The notes: generated by a model from the sequence alone, not told the origin. 64,000 bases of DNA from a bacterium (GCA_028713675.1 JAQTNV010000009.1:15167-79166); one strand, 5' to 3'; counted from the first letter of the stretch, positions 16,023-26,203 are shown. A program made the numbers and translations.

Positions 16023-16940
16023 TCACGGCTGCGTCACCCGGTTGCGCCCCGCCGCCTTCGACCGGTACAGCATCCGGTCCGCGGTTTCGGTCAGCCGCTG
16101 GGGCGAGTCCGCGCCGGCCGGATCCGTCGTGGCGCATCCGATGCTGACGGTCAGGCACGGGGCGGCCGAAGAATACGCATGGGGGATATTCAAGGCGCGG
16201 ATGCCGGAGCACATTCGCTCGGCGATCCCCATTGCCGCTTTAGCATCCGTGTCGGGAAGGAGAACGACGAACTCCTCGCCGCCGTAGCGGGCGACCAGAT
16301 CTCCTGAACGCGCGACGCTCCGGGCGAGACACGACGCGACCCGGCAGAGGCATTCGTCCCCGGCGCCGTGACCGTAGTGGTCGTTGTATTCCTTGAAGTG
16401 GTCGATATCAATCAGGAGAACGGACAACGACTTGCGGTCGCGTGTCTCCCGCCGCCATTCCTGCTCAAACATCTTGTCGAAGCAGCGCCGGTTGGCGATC
16501 TGTGTCAGCGCGTCGACGTGGGACAACTGCTCGAGCAGGTCCGCCTGTTTTTTCAGGGCAATGTGCGTTCTCACCCGAGCGCGGACCACCGGGATCGAGA
16601 ACGGCTTAGCGATATAATCGACCGCTCCCAGGTTGAAACCGAGCTCCTCGTTGGTTTCTTCATCGAGGGCGGTCACGAAGATCACCGGGCAGCGCCGCAG
16701 TTTCGGGTTCGCCTTGAGCCTCCGGCAGACCTCAAAGCCGTCCATCTCCGGCATCATCACGTCCAGGAGGATCAGGTCGGGCGGATCGCCCGTCTCGACG
16801 GCGCTAAGGGCCTGCGCCCCCCCGGCCGCCTGGCGCACCAGGTACTCGGGGCTGAGCACGGCTTCCAGGAGCTTAAGGTTGATGGAGTTGTCGTCGACGA
16901 CCAGGATCGTCGGCCGGGTTTCGGTTCCGCGTTCCGTCAT
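16023..16940 (-). CDS. PleD-like response regulator diguanylate cyclase (REC-GGDEF)
   Basis: It makes cyclic di-GMP from GTP when its receiver is phosphorylated. A REC domain (about 11-125) has TILVVDDNSINLKLLEAVLS, phospho-acceptor Asp in LLDVMMPEMDGFEV and Lys in YIAKPFS. A GGDEF domain follows (about 140-300), with DALTQIANRRCFDKMFEQEW, DIDHFKEYND and active-site GGEEF. An upstream I-site RxxD is not evident in the usual place. It has 305 residues. It lies 5 bp downstream of the hybrid kinase gene on the same strand, so the kinase is its probable phosphate donor through the HPt domain. Confidence 0.93.
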   Translation of the reverse strand: MTERGTETRPTILVVDDNSINLKLLEAVLSPEYLVRQAAGGAQALSAVETGDPPDLILLDVMMPEMDGFEVCRRLKANPKLRRCPVIFVTALDEETNEELGFNLGAVDYIAKPFSIPVVRARVRTHIALKKQADLLEQLSHVDALTQIANRRCFDKMFEQEWRRETRDRKSLSVLLIDIDHFKEYNDHYGHGAGDECLCRVASCLARSVARSGDLVARYGGEEFVVLLPDTDAKAAMGIAERMCSGIRALNIPHAYSSAAPCLTVSIGCATTDPAGADSPQRLTETADRMLYRSKAAGRNRVTQP

Positions 16941-16945
16941 GGTCC

Positions 16946-19900
16946 TTATTTGGGGCCGGAGTTCCTCCAGCGCTCGACCGCGTCCTTCGCCCGGGCGAAT
17001 TCCTCCTCGCCTTTGCGAATGAGCGGTTCGGCTCCGGTCAGTGTTCCCGGCTTGGCCAGCTTTTCGAGCTCCTTTTCCACGGCCCAGAGCGCCATGGTGC
17101 CAAACGTGGCCGCGTTGGACTTGAGCGTGTGCGCGGCGCGGCAGAGGTCGCCGGCCTTGTCTTCGGCCAGGGCCCGGCGCTGGGCGGCCAGGAGATTGGA
17201 GCCGTCGCGGAAGAACTGGTCGACGAGCAGGGGCAGGGTCTGCTCGGCCCCGGGGCCGAGCGTGTCCCGCAGTTTTTTCAAGACCGAAGGTTCGAGAACC
17301 GGCAGCTCGGCTCCGGCGGTTTCTCCGGCCGGGGCGGGTGCGCTGGCCGGGGCGGGAGCCTGGCGGAGCGCGCTCCGCTGGAGCGCCGCGATCAGGTCCG
17401 GCAGCAGCAGGGGCTTGCTCAGATAATCATCCATGCCGATGGCCAGGCACTTGCGCCGGTCCTCCTCCATCGCGTCGGCCGTGAGGGCGATGATGCGGGG
17501 CTGGTCCGCCGCGGAGAAACGCCTCCGGATCTCGCGGGTCGCGTCCAGGCCGTCCATCTCCGGCATGTGCACGTCCATGAGGATTACGTCGTAAGGCTTT
17601 CGCTGCAGGGCCTCCAGGACCTCGAGGCCGTTGCCCGCGATCTCCACGCCGTAGCCCAGCCGACCGAGCACCTCCCGGGCCAGTATCTGGTTGGTCGGGT
17701 TGTCTTCGGCCAGGAGGATGCGCAGGGGATAGCGCCGGCCCATCTCGCGATCGAATCCCATCGCGTCTCCGGGCTCGGGCCGGGTCGCCACGCCGGGGCG
17801 GAAGATCTCGACCAGGGAATCGTAGAGCCGCGAGGCCCGGACCGGCTTGAGCAGGACCGCCCGGAAGTGCTCCCGGCACTCGGGGTCCAGTCCGGTCTCG
17901 GCCGAGGACATCAGCACCAGGGGCAGCTCCGCCCCCCCGGGAAGCTCCTGGACCCGCCGGCAGAGTTCCAGGCCGTCCATCTCCGGCATCATCAGGTCGG
18001 TTACCAGGGCGTCGACGCGCTCGCCCCGGCTCAGCAGATCCAGGGCCTCGCGCGCGGAAGAAGCGGTAAGCGGGGCCATGCCCCAGGACGTGATCTGCCG
18101 GCCGACGATCTCCCGGTTCGTCCGGTTGTCGTCCACGACCAGGATGCGCCGGCCGCTCAGGCCGGGCTGCTCCCGCGCCAGGTAAACGGGCGGGGCCTCG
18201 GGGGCGACCTGTACCCTGATGGTGAAGTGGAAGGTCGATCCCTGGCCGGGCTCGCTCTCCACCCAGATCCGCCCCCCCATCATCTCAACCAGGCGCTTGC
18301 TGATGGCCAGCCCGAGCCCCGTCCCGCCGTACTTGCGCGAGGTGGAGGTGTCGGCCTGGCTGAAGGGCTGGAAGAGGTTGTCCCGCTTATCATGAGGGAT
18401 GCCGACGCCCGTGTCCTGGACCGCGAAGCGCAGCTCGACCGAGCCGTCGAAGCCGGGCGCGGCCGCGGAGACCCGGACGATCACCTCGCCGCGGTCGGTG
18501 AACTTGATGGCGTTCCCGACCAGGTTGAGCAGGATCTGATTGAGGCGGGTCGAGTCCCCCCGGACCACGGCCGGGGTGTGGGCGTCGATCAGGCAGCCGA
18601 GCTCCAGCCCCTTTTCCCGCGCCCGGCAGCCCATCAGCTCCAGCGCCGACTCCACCCGGTGCCTCAGGTCAAAGCTCCCTGATTCGAGTTCCAGTTTCCC
18701 GGCTTCGATCTTGGAGAAGTCCAGGATATCGTTGATGATCGTCAGCAGCGCCTCTCCGCTGTTGCGGATGGTCCGGGTGAATTCGCGCTGCTCGGCGGTC
18801 ATCTGTCCGTCCAGGAGGAGCCCCGACATGCCGATGATCGCGTTCATCGGCGTCCGGATCTCGTGGCTCATCGTCGCGAGGAAGGCGCTCTTGGCCCGGG
18901 TGGCCATCTCGGTCGCCACCGCTTCCTGCTCGGCCGCCTCTTTGGCCCGCTTCAGTGCCTCCCCCGCAGCCTGCCTCTCGGTGACGTCTTCCATGACCCC
19001 GTCCAGCCACTCGATCTCGCCGCGCTCGTTCAGATGCGGGTCGGCGGTGCACGAGGTCAGGATCGGGGTGCCGTCCTTGCGGCGCAGGGCCAGAACCTTG
19101 TTGCGGACATGGCCCTCCCGCATCACCTCGTTGATGAACTCCTGGCGCTCCCGGGGATCCTGATAGAGGTCCGCGATCGGTATTTGCATCAGCTCCTCCA
19201 CCGTTTCGCAGCCGAAGATCCTCGCCATGGCCGGGTTGGCCTGCAGGAAGCGGCCTTGGGGCCCGCCGGTGTTCCGGTAGACGCCGATGTTGACGTTCTC
19301 GACGAGGGTGCGGAACTGCTCTTCGCTGTGGCGGAGCGCCTCTTCGAAGCGCTTGCGGTCGGATACGTCGTGGACGATTTCGATCGCGCCGACAACCTTT
19401 CCGGCCGAGTCGCGCAGCGCGGTGGCGTTGCCCACGAAGAAGATCCCCTCGCCCAGGTTCGTAATATGTCCCTCGCCGGTGAGGGTGTCGCCGCGCCGCT
19501 TGAAGTGAGCGTATTTATCCTTTTCCAGTTCCTCGCGCGGCTCCATGGCTAGGTCCAGCAGCACGGGACGGCGTTCCCCGTAGAACGGCAGGGCGTGCTC
19601 GTAATTGCCCTTGCCCAGAATGTCTTCGGCCTTGACCCTGGTCATTTCCTCCATCGCCCGGTTCCAGGCGACGATGTGTCCCTCGGCGTCCCGGACCATC
19701 GTGGCGTCGGGCAGGAACTGGATGATGTCGGCCAGGCGCTGCCGGGACTCCTGGAGCTCGGCGGTACGGAGGCGGACCAGTTCCTCTTGATATTTAGTCA
19801 GCTGCTGGAGTTCACCCTTCTCCCGTTGCACTTCCTGGTAAAGCCGGATGTTCCGGAGCGCGGTGCCCGTCTGAATGGCGAAGCTCGCCAGCGCGACCTG

Positions 19901-20584
19901 CTCCGGGTTGTCGGCCTGAATGCGCGTATGGAATTCCGCCCGCTCGGCCCGGTTCCCCGCGACGAGCAGGCCGAGGGGGACGCCACCCTCCTCGCCGAGC
20001 GCCAGGACGATGAATTCGTCCAGGCCGCAGATCCTGCCGATCTCGGCGAGGCCCGCGTCCGCGGTTCCGGGCACGCAGATCACGGGAGCCCCCTTGTCCA
20101 GGAGGAGTCGGAGAGCGGGGTTATCGAACGGCAGCGCCGCGGCTTCGGCAGCGCGCAAGTCGGCCTCGTCGAAGTAACCCTCGTGAGTCTGCGCTTGGAA
20201 GCGGGCCCGGCGCGGCTCGGGCAGAAGGACCAGGCAACGCTCGACCCCCACCTCGTAAACGGCGAAGTGGGCCGCGATCTCCAGGATCTTTTCCTGCTCC
20301 AGCGTACTGCCGAGCTGCTGTCCGGCCTCGTAGAGCTGGCGATAGAGGCGGATCTCCGCCTCGCTTTTCTCCTGCGCGCGGTTGAGCTGGCTCTCCAGAC
20401 GGACCAGGCGTTTAACCTGGTCGGCGAGCAGGCGATTCTCTTCGCGCAGATCGTCGATCGAGAGGGAAGGCGGGATTACGCGCCCGGGGGCGGCCTTGGC
20501 CGCCGACGGCTTGGACCGGGTCGCCCGGGGGACGGCCTTGGTCTTCGCCGGCCGCCGTTTTGGAACCGCCCGCTTCCGTTTCAT
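16946..20584 (-). CDS. Hybrid sensor histidine kinase (GAF-PAS-PAS-HisKA-HATPase-REC-REC-HPt)
   Basis: This is a 1212-residue multistep phosphorelay kinase. A basic N-terminus and coiled coil (about 45-85) lead to a GAF-like domain (about 90-255) and two PAS domains (about 285-405 and 420-540). The HisKA domain has [18 protein letters not shown] (His near 571), and the ATPase has [15 protein letters not shown] and [20 protein letters not shown]. Two receivers follow (Asp in [12 protein letters not shown] near 861 and [11 protein letters not shown] near 1000), then an HPt domain ([12 protein letters not shown], His near 1153). No transmembrane segment is seen, so sensing is probably cytoplasmic. 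It is translationally close to the FIST sensor gene upstream and the cyclase gene downstream. Confidence 0.93.
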   Translation of the reverse strand: MKRKRAVPKRRPAKTKAVPRATRSKPSAAKAAPGRVIPPSLSIDDLREENRLLADQVKRLVRLESQLNRAQEKSEAEIRLYRQLYEAGQQLGSTLEQEKILEIAAHFAVYEVGVERCLVLLPEPRRARFQAQTHEGYFDEADLRAAEAAALPFDNPALRLLLDKGAPVICVPGTADAGLAEIGRICGLDEFIVLALGEEGGVPLGLLVAGNRAERAEFHTRIQADNPEQVALASFAIQTGTALRNIRLYQEVQREKGELQQLTKYQEELVRLRTAELQESRQRLADIIQFLPDATMVRDAEGHIVAWNRAMEEMTRVKAEDILGKGNYEHALPFYGERRPVLLDLAMEPREELEKDKYAHFKRRGDTLTGEGHITNLGEGIFFVGNATALRDSAGKVVGAIEIVHDVSDRKRFEEALRHSEEQFRTLVENVNIGVYRNTGGPQGRFLQANPAMARIFGCETVEELMQIPIADLYQDPRERQEFINEVMREGHVRNKVLALRRKDGTPILTSCTADPHLNERGEIEWLDGVMEDVTERQAAGEALKRAKEAAEQEAVATEMATRAKSAFLATMSHEIRTPMNAIIGMSGLLLDGQMTAEQREFTRTIRNSGEALLTIINDILDFSKIEAGKLELESGSFDLRHRVESALELMGCRAREKGLELGCLIDAHTPAVVRGDSTRLNQILLNLVGNAIKFTDRGEVIVRVSAAAPGFDGSVELRFAVQDTGVGIPHDKRDNLFQPFSQADTSTSRKYGGTGLGLAISKRLVEMMGGRIWVESEPGQGSTFHFTIRVQVAPEAPPVYLAREQPGLSGRRILVVDDNRTNREIVGRQITSWGMAPLTASSAREALDLLSRGERVDALVTDLMMPEMDGLELCRRVQELPGGAELPLVLMSSAETGLDPECREHFRAVLLKPVRASRLYDSLVEIFRPGVATRPEPGDAMGFDREMGRRYPLRILLAEDNPTNQILAREVLGRLGYGVEIAGNGLEVLEALQRKPYDVILMDVHMPEMDGLDATREIRRRFSAADQPRIIALTADAMEEDRRKCLAIGMDDYLSKPLLLPDLIAALQRSALRQAPAPASAPAPAGETAGAELPVLEPSVLKKLRDTLGPGAEQTLPLLVDQFFRDGSNLLAAQRRALAEDKAGDLCRAAHTLKSNAATFGTMALWAVEKELEKLAKPGTLTGAEPLIRKGEEEFARAKDAVERWRNSGPK

Positions 20585-20588
20585 GGAG

Positions 20589-21776
20589 TCAGGAGATCAC
20601 CGTCAGCACGGCAGTGTAATTGTGGAAACAGTCGTAGTTGCCCACCGGACCGATCTCTCCCAGAGTGTAGAAACCGATCCAGGGCACCCGGGGCCCGATT
20701 TGCTGCTGCAGATCCTCCAGCAGCTGCAGCTTGTTCGGCTCCGGGAGGATGACTTTGCCCCGGCCGCAGCAGTCGAACTGGAAGACCAGCTTGGGGGTCT
20801 TGCCGGCCAGGTCCGTGCGGATCTTGCGGCTGAGATCGGATAGCCCGTTAGCCATTTTCTCCGGGTCCCGGCGCGTCATCCAGATCTCGCTGCCCTCGGC
20901 GACCTCGGTCTGGATGGTGATGGAGCCGCAGGTGTCGTCCTTGCTGGGGATGAAGCGGATCATGAACTCGTCGTAGCCCTCGATGTGCGCCGGAGTCCGG
21001 AAGCCCAGGCAGAGATTGATCACCGCCTTGCCCCAGTTGTCGATCTCCTCGGGGAGAAGGTACTCCTTGAGAACTTCCAGCGCCGGGCGATCATCAATCC
21101 GGTAAATGATGTTTCCTTCCGCTTTGGTGACCCGGCGCTTGACGCCGATCGGCACGCAGCCGTGGTTCACCCCGGAGTGGATGTGGGCCGGGCCCGAAAG
21201 GAGGGCCCAGGCCACACCGTCAGAAACCGCCTGGTCGTCGTGGTACTGGTAGGTCTGTTTGAAGGACCAATTGTCCGCGGAGACGCCGCCGAAGAGAGGC
21301 AGCCGCGGCCGCCCGGCCCTGGTCTTCTGAAAGCCCTGGTAAAATCGGTCAAAGTTTATCGTCAGGCCGTCCCCCAGCACGAACAGCAGGGCCGCGTCCG
21401 CATCGCCGTGCGCCTGAACGGCTTCGCCCAAACGGCGGCCGACGTCCGCGGGGTCGGTTTTGAGGCCGGTCTCAAGGCCGTTTTTGAGCCGGAGTTCGTC
21501 GGACCGTATGACCATCACGGCCACCGAGAAGTTCGACTCGTCCGCGATGGCCCGGGCGATAATGCCCTCGCCCGAGCAGCCGGTGAGCGGGGCGCCGCCG
21601 GTGGACTTGCGCACCGCGGCGAGGACGGCGGGTTGCGGATACCCGACCGTCGAGAACATGAAGACAAAGTCCGGGCGCGACACCCCGGCCGCGGCCAGGG
21701 CCTTCTCGGCGGCTTCCTGGCCGGCGCGGTTCGGATTGCGATGGTGGCTGACGCCGACACCAGCTTGAACGGTCAT
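20589..21776 (-). CDS. FIST N/C domain sensory protein
   Basis: FIST proteins are proposed small-ligand (amino acid-like) sensors that partner with signal-transduction enzymes. The 395-residue chain has a FIST_N half (VFMFSTVGY, PLTGCSGEGIIARAI, LFVLGDGLTINFD, LPLFGGVSADNWSF) and a FIST_C half (EIWMTRRDPEKMANGLSDL, VFQFDCCGRGKVI, PWIGFYTLGEIGPVG, FHNYTAVLTVIS). These are all characteristic. The ATG at 21776 is chosen because GAGGAGG lies 6-7 bp upstream; an upstream in-frame TTG would use that site as codons. It is the first gene of an operon with the hybrid kinase (4 bp away) and PleD-like cyclase, so it probably feeds that c-di-GMP pathway. Confidence 0.92.
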   Translation of the reverse strand: MTVQAGVGVSHHRNPNRAGQEAAEKALAAAGVSRPDFVFMFSTVGYPQPAVLAAVRKSTGGAPLTGCSGEGIIARAIADESNFSVAVMVIRSDELRLKNGLETGLKTDPADVGRRLGEAVQAHGDADAALLFVLGDGLTINFDRFYQGFQKTRAGRPRLPLFGGVSADNWSFKQTYQYHDDQAVSDGVAWALLSGPAHIHSGVNHGCVPIGVKRRVTKAEGNIIYRIDDRPALEVLKEYLLPEEIDNWGKAVINLCLGFRTPAHIEGYDEFMIRFIPSKDDTCGSITIQTEVAEGSEIWMTRRDPEKMANGLSDLSRKIRTDLAGKTPKLVFQFDCCGRGKVILPEPNKLQLLEDLQQQIGPRVPWIGFYTLGEIGPVGNYDCFHNYTAVLTVIS

Positions 21777-21812
21777 GGTAATCCTCCTCAATTTTCGATT
21801 TGATTTTTTTCT

Positions 21813-21840
21813 ATTCTATAACTTTGTATGCCGGGGTCAA
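21813..21840 (-). promoter_or_regulatory. Promoter of the FIST-kinase-cyclase operon
   Basis: On the minus strand TTTTTATTTGACC is followed by a 16-bp spacer and TAGAAT. The architecture and flanks match the flavodoxin promoter at 26013-26040, including CAAAGT just upstream of the -10 box. Confidence 0.65.
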
Positions 21841-22061
21841 ATAAAAAGCTCCGGACCAGGCCCGATCGCTAAAATCCGGGAAAAGATCAGGTAGAGGTCC
21901 GGATCACTAAAGCCATTCCCCTGGAGCGCCAGCGAAGGCCAGACGGACGAAGTCCGGACTGTTCCGGCCGGGATTAAAAAGAACCCGGGGCCCTGATCCC
22001 GGGCGCAACGGGGGCAGGCCCCGATTATTAAGGAGAGCCCGAACCGTTTGGCTCTTCCTGA

Positions 22062-23000
22062 TTACCGGGCTTCCAGCGAACGGGGATTGGGCGCAGCCGC
22101 GCTCGGCTCCGCCTGAAGAGCCTGCTGCAAGGCGGCCAGGTCGTCCTGACACAGAAACATCACCTTGCGTTTTTGGCCGAGGGAAAGGGCCAGCGAGCGG
22201 ACGTTGGTGTTCTCGCGCGAGAGCGCTGGAATCCGCCCCCTGATTTCGCTGAACTCGGCATACTTTGCCGTCGCAGTTTTAAGATCCGGATCACCGCTAA
22301 GGATCTTGATTTCGGCCAGGGTAACCAGAGCCTGGCGGACGGACTGATCTAACGCGGCCATGTGCCTCTCCAGCTCGTCCATTTTTTTATCGCTCTCTTC
22401 CGCGATGTGCTGAGGGAGCAGAACCTGTAACTGCCAGGCACCGTTTATGGCGGCATAAACGGAAACATATACTTTTTGGGACACCGCAGTTCCGTTGCTC
22501 TTTCCCAGGAGGCGGAGGAGAGCGGTGTTCATCGTATTGAGCGCGTCCATGGCCGGGCCGTAGGCCAGATTGTAGGCCTTGATATTCGTGTTCTTGACCG
22601 CCAGAGCCAACAAGTCGTGGTCGATGCGCTGGAACTCGGCGAAATCCATGGAAAATTGGGCGAGCAGATCTTTTTCTTCCTGGGTACCGCCCGCCGCCAG
22701 GAGTTTTCCCAGCTCCTGGTGTTTCCGCTCCACTCCCGCCGTGGCCGCGCGGGCCTGGTCGGCAAAAGTCCGCGATTCTTCATCGGTGACGGACAGGACG
22801 GCGCTCTTTTCCGCCTCCGAGGCCAAGGCCAGGTCCAACCTCATCTGGGCTGCCAGGTCGGCCCTCCTGACCTTGAGGGCCAGCTGCTCCGAGGCACTCT
22901 GCGCGGGTTGAAAATGATACACCATCAGCGCCACCGCGAGCAGTATGATTGCTCCGGCGGCCATCAACAGCAAATCCCTGCTCCATGGTTTGATTGTCAC
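22062..23000 (-). CDS. Membrane-anchored helical protein (four-helix sensor-like, no output domain)
   Basis: This 312-residue protein of unknown function has an N-terminal transmembrane helix (LLLMAAGAIILLAVALMVYHF). Long amphipathic helices follow (MRLDLALASEAEKSAVLSV, KHQELGKLLAAGGTQEEKDL, MDELERHMAALDQSVRQAL). This resembles the ligand-binding four-helix-bundle part of chemoreceptors, but no second membrane helix, HAMP or signalling domain is present. I use the GTG at 23000 (VTIKPWSRDLL) because CAGGAGGG lies 5 bp upstream. It lies between the FIST operon and the KimA-like gene. It could be a truncated chemoreceptor or a periplasmic sensor subunit. Confidence 0.6.
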   Translation of the reverse strand: MTIKPWSRDLLLMAAGAIILLAVALMVYHFQPAQSASEQLALKVRRADLAAQMRLDLALASEAEKSAVLSVTDEESRTFADQARAATAGVERKHQELGKLLAAGGTQEEKDLLAQFSMDFAEFQRIDHDLLALAVKNTNIKAYNLAYGPAMDALNTMNTALLRLLGKSNGTAVSQKVYVSVYAAINGAWQLQVLLPQHIAEESDKKMDELERHMAALDQSVRQALVTLAEIKILSGDPDLKTATAKYAEFSEIRGRIPALSRENTNVRSLALSLGQKRKVMFLCQDDLAALQQALQAEPSAAAPNPRSLEAR

Positions 23001-23132
23001 GATACCCTCCTGAAACCGCGGCTGGATCACGCGCGATCCGCCCCTTCGGTTTCGATTATTTCCCTCGTTCCCGGTTAACTCACCCGGTTTATTAACGGTA
23101 CTCGGGCCGGTTCACTATTGTCCCGACGAAAA

Positions 23133-25142
23133 TCACCCCACCCGGCCGGGGATGATGACCATGGTCCGGCCCGCCAGGTGCAGCCGCTTTTCAAGGATAT
23201 AGGCGGTTTCGTTGTGGAGGATGGGCTGGTACCAGCGCTCGCGTTGGAAGATCAGCTGCCCGGCAAAGTAGGTTACCTGGGGAAACTCCCGGGCCACTTC
23301 CAGGCAGAGTCTTTCCAGCTCCGAAACGACATCCGTTCCGACCGCCAGTTTGTAAGTGGCGGGCACCCCCTGGCCGGACATCAGGTCGACATACTTTTCC
23401 AGTTCCTTTTGGATTCTGTCTCTGAGCCTGTCTACGGCGTCCTCGCCCTTGAAGGCCCCGGAGTCAATCGCTCCGACCGAAATAAAAACCACATTTTTGA
23501 ATTTCCCGGGGAATTCCCGGAAAGCGGCGAGCGTCGTGTGAATCCCGAGTCCGGTGTATCCCCCGACCAGCACGGCGGCGGTCGGCTGGCTCGGGTCCGG
23601 TGGGGCGGGCGCCTTGTCCGTCATCCTGGGGATTTCGGACAATATGGCGTAGAGCTGGGAGAGCTTCGCGTTGGTGGTCCGGTAGTGGCGCCGGACCAGG
23701 AAGCAGAGGGAGACGACCGTGCCCGTGACCAGGAGCGTGACCCACCCGCCTTCGCCGAACTTCTCGAAGATGGTGACGAAGAGGATCGTAAAGCAGAAAA
23801 TGAACCCTCCCGCGAAGAGCGCGAATTCCTTCTTCCAGGGTTCTTCCGACCCCCGTCGGGACAAAAGCGAGCGCGCCATCCCGAGCATCGAGAGGGAAAA
23901 GGTGAGGAAGACGTTGATGCTGTACATCACGACCAGGTGGCGGACATCCCCCCGGGTATAAAGCAGGGCGGCCAGGGCGGAGCCGCCCATGATCAGGATG
24001 CCGTTCTGCGTGGTCAGCCGTTCCGAGAGGGCGGCCAGCCGGCGCGGCATCCAGTTGTCGATCGCCATGTTGGCGAGGACCCGGGGGCCGTCCAGGAAGC
24101 CGGCCTGGGCCCCGACGACCAGGAGCGCGCCTTCGGAGAAAAGGGTGAGGATGACGAAGAGATGGCCGAGCGGGAGTCTTTCCGCGACCCGTTCCGAGAG
24201 AACGGCATTCAGGGTTTTCCCCGGAACCATCTGGACCTGCCAGAGCAGGTAGCAGATGATCAATCCCCCGGCGGTGAGGGCGAGGGAAACCGCCATGTAG
24301 ATCATCGTCCGTTGGGCGGTTTTAACCCGGGGCTCGCGCATGATGGGCAGGCCGTTGGAGACGGCCTCAAGTCCCGTGTAGGTCCCGCCCCCGAGCGAAT
24401 AGGCGTGCATAAAGAGAAGAAACATCCCGCCGGCGCCCAGGGTGGCCAGCCCGTTTCGGAATCCCGCCTGGACTTCTTCCGTGGTGCGGACAATTTCGGA
24501 GGTATGCGAACCAAGCCCGAAGCCGATCAGGATGATGTGGGTGACCAGGAAAAGCAGAAAGACCGGGAGAAGGGTGATGATGGATTCCTTCACCCCGCGG
24601 ATGTTGAGGGTGGTGAGCGCGAGGATCAGGATAACCTCGACCGGAAGCTTAAGTTCCTGCCAGCCGGGCGGCAGGATGCTGAACAGGGCATCGCCGGCGG
24701 CCGCGATCGAGACGGTAATGGTGAGGACATAATCGACCAGCAGGGCCGAGCCGGAGACCATCCCGGTGCGCTCGCCGAGCAGAGCGGTGGCGACCACATA
24801 CCCGCCCCCGCCGTGGGGGAACCGGGAGATGATCCGGCTGTAGCAGGCGGAGATGAGGAAGACCGTGGCCATCATCAAGACCGCGATCGGCAGGGCCAGA
24901 TAAGTGTGTTCCCCGAGCGTGCGGAAGGCTTCCTCCGGCCCGTATGAAGAGGAGGAGAGGCCGTCGGCCCCGAGCCCGACCCAGGCGAGGAAAGCGACCA
25001 CCGAGAGACGATGGAAAATCGTCCGGTCGGAAAGATCGCGGGGCGGGCCGATGACCGCTTTTCTTAAGCGTGCAAACAGGGAAGGTTTTTCCGGAAAAGG
25101 CGAATCGGGGCCATTGGCCCCGGAATCCTGCGGATTGCCCAT
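23133..25142 (-). CDS. KimA-like APC-superfamily potassium permease
   Basis: This is a 669-residue APC-family permease with about 12 membrane helices and a soluble C-terminal domain (about 510-669). The N-terminal signature (GLGADGLSSSSYGPEEAF) is that of KimA (formerly YdaO), a proton-coupled high-affinity potassium importer. General amino-acid permeases are the alternative. The C-terminal domain (TYKLAVGTDVVSELERL, ITYFAGQ-like VTYFAGQLIFQRE) is USP-like, as in KimA. A strong case for potassium comes from context: a c-di-AMP riboswitch and promoter lie directly upstream, the classic control of KimA/Ktr/KUP genes. The ATG has GGAGG 8 bp upstream. Confidence 0.85.
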   Translation of the reverse strand: MGNPQDSGANGPDSPFPEKPSLFARLRKAVIGPPRDLSDRTIFHRLSVVAFLAWVGLGADGLSSSSYGPEEAFRTLGEHTYLALPIAVLMMATVFLISACYSRIISRFPHGGGGYVVATALLGERTGMVSGSALLVDYVLTITVSIAAAGDALFSILPPGWQELKLPVEVILILALTTLNIRGVKESIITLLPVFLLFLVTHIILIGFGLGSHTSEIVRTTEEVQAGFRNGLATLGAGGMFLLFMHAYSLGGGTYTGLEAVSNGLPIMREPRVKTAQRTMIYMAVSLALTAGGLIICYLLWQVQMVPGKTLNAVLSERVAERLPLGHLFVILTLFSEGALLVVGAQAGFLDGPRVLANMAIDNWMPRRLAALSERLTTQNGILIMGGSALAALLYTRGDVRHLVVMYSINVFLTFSLSMLGMARSLLSRRGSEEPWKKEFALFAGGFIFCFTILFVTIFEKFGEGGWVTLLVTGTVVSLCFLVRRHYRTTNAKLSQLYAILSEIPRMTDKAPAPPDPSQPTAAVLVGGYTGLGIHTTLAAFREFPGKFKNVVFISVGAIDSGAFKGEDAVDRLRDRIQKELEKYVDLMSGQGVPATYKLAVGTDVVSELERLCLEVAREFPQVTYFAGQLIFQRERWYQPILHNETAYILEKRLHLAGRTMVIIPGRVG

Positions 25143-25189
25143 TTAGAACCTCCGGGTTAATTATCTTCTCGGAGAGTCGGCCTCCGGCC

Positions 25190-25328
25190 AGTTCCGGAAG
25201 GTTCTCTCCTTCGACGCCTGCGAGGTTAGCTGACGGGCTCGGGCCGAAAGAGTTGCCCTACGCCATGCGGCGATGCGCCCCGAATGCTTGGGTCCCCCGT
25301 TCTCATCGTTGAGATTAGGCGTGGATCA
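25190..25328 (-). promoter_or_regulatory. Cyclic di-AMP riboswitch (ydaO/yuaA type)
   Basis: Read on the minus strand, the leader contains the conserved blocks GAGAACGGGGGACCCA, GGGCAACTCTTTCGG, CCCGAGCCCGTCAGC and TAACCTCGCAGGCGTC, in the order expected for ydaO riboswitches. It lies between a promoter and the KimA-like gene. A GGAGAG after the aptamer could pair either with the aptamer's 5' side or with CTCTCC 25 bases later. This suggests a switch that controls the downstream ribosome site; no clear T-tract terminator is seen. Known behaviour is repression by c-di-AMP at high potassium. Confidence 0.9.
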
Positions 25329-25334
25329 GGCAAC

Positions 25335-25363
25335 ATTTTATGTTTTTGGAGAAGACAAGTCAA
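25335..25363 (-). promoter_or_regulatory. Promoter of the riboswitch-KimA unit
   Basis: On the minus strand TTGACT (25363-25358), a 17-bp spacer and TAAAAT (25340-25335) place transcription start near 25328, at the 5' edge of the aptamer. Confidence 0.7.
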
Positions 25364-25463
25364 TTATTCTTCCGGGTAAACGCCAAGGCCAAGATGGCCG
25401 GAAAACAATGGTTTTTTCGAATTTTATGATTGAGATGAAAGAAAAAATCAATCATGTTGCCGG

Positions 25464-25973
25464 TCAATGCGACCTCTCCGGCTGCGTGAATTTCAATCCC
25501 TGCAACCAGGCGGAGACCTTGTTCTGCGCTTTCTTCACGTCGCTTCCCCGGACTGCGAGACCATCGAAGACGGTTGAGCGCGGGCAAAGCCTCGAGATAT
25601 CCGTCACGCTGTGTCCAAAACTGCTTCCCTCGTGCGTGCAAAACGGCACAATGGTCTTTCCCGACAGGTCGGATTCGGACAAGAACGTTACCACCGGAGG
25701 GGGCACGGTGCTCCACCAGACCGGATACCCGATGAAGACCACATCGTACCGGCCGAAATCTTTGACTTTTGTTTTCAGCGCCGGCTTATAACCCGAGTTC
25801 AGTTCCCGCTTGGCTTGCGCCACGACCGCATCGTAATCGGCTGGATACTGATCCACCGGTACAACCTCAAAGACATCGCCGCCGGCGTGCTCATGGATCC
25901 GGTTGGCAATCTCCCGCGTGTTGCCGCTGTGGGAAAAATACACCACGAGGATCTTCTTCTCCGCGATTTTCAT
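25464..25973 (-). CDS. Flavodoxin family protein
   Basis: This is a 169-residue flavodoxin-fold protein binding FMN. The phosphate loop VVYFSHSGNTREIANRI is at residues 10-26, YPVWWSTVPPPVVTFL stacks on the flavin ring, and VPFCTHEGSSFG follows. The family includes electron carriers and NAD(P)H-quinone reductase-like proteins; this WrbA-unlike, short form with PVWWSTVPPPV is typical of the Flavodoxin_4 type. The ATG has AGGGGG upstream. It is a single gene with its own promoter, which matches the FIST operon promoter in sequence, so the two may respond together. No partner gene is adjacent. Confidence 0.88.
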   Translation of the reverse strand: MKIAEKKILVVYFSHSGNTREIANRIHEHAGGDVFEVVPVDQYPADYDAVVAQAKRELNSGYKPALKTKVKDFGRYDVVFIGYPVWWSTVPPPVVTFLSESDLSGKTIVPFCTHEGSSFGHSVTDISRLCPRSTVFDGLAVRGSDVKKAQNKVSAWLQGLKFTQPERSH

Positions 25974-26012
25974 TCATCCCCCTGACGATAAGCTGAAATG
26001 CGATTGCCAACC

Positions 26013-26040
26013 ATTTTATGACTTTGGGCGCATGGGTCAA
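26013..26040 (-). promoter_or_regulatory. Promoter of the flavodoxin gene
   Basis: Minus-strand TTTTTATTTGACC, a 16-bp spacer ending CAAAGTCA, and TAAAAT lie about 40 bp before the ATG. It is closely similar to 21813-21840. Confidence 0.65.
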
Positions 26041-26203
26041 ATAAAAACCACCGATCCAGCCTAATACCCAAAATCCAAATATAAGAATTATAGGGGACAC
26101 TCTCTACGGCTTCACCTTCGCAGGAGTCCTTCTCGTTTAGTCCCAAACCACGAAAGGATGCTTATCTTGGCCGCCAACCAGGTCGGAGACCGCCCGTCAT
26201 TTT

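Noticed and set aside
25360-25716. Minus-strand frame overlapping the flavodoxin gene
   Set aside because: It is out of frame with the clear flavodoxin and has no family features.
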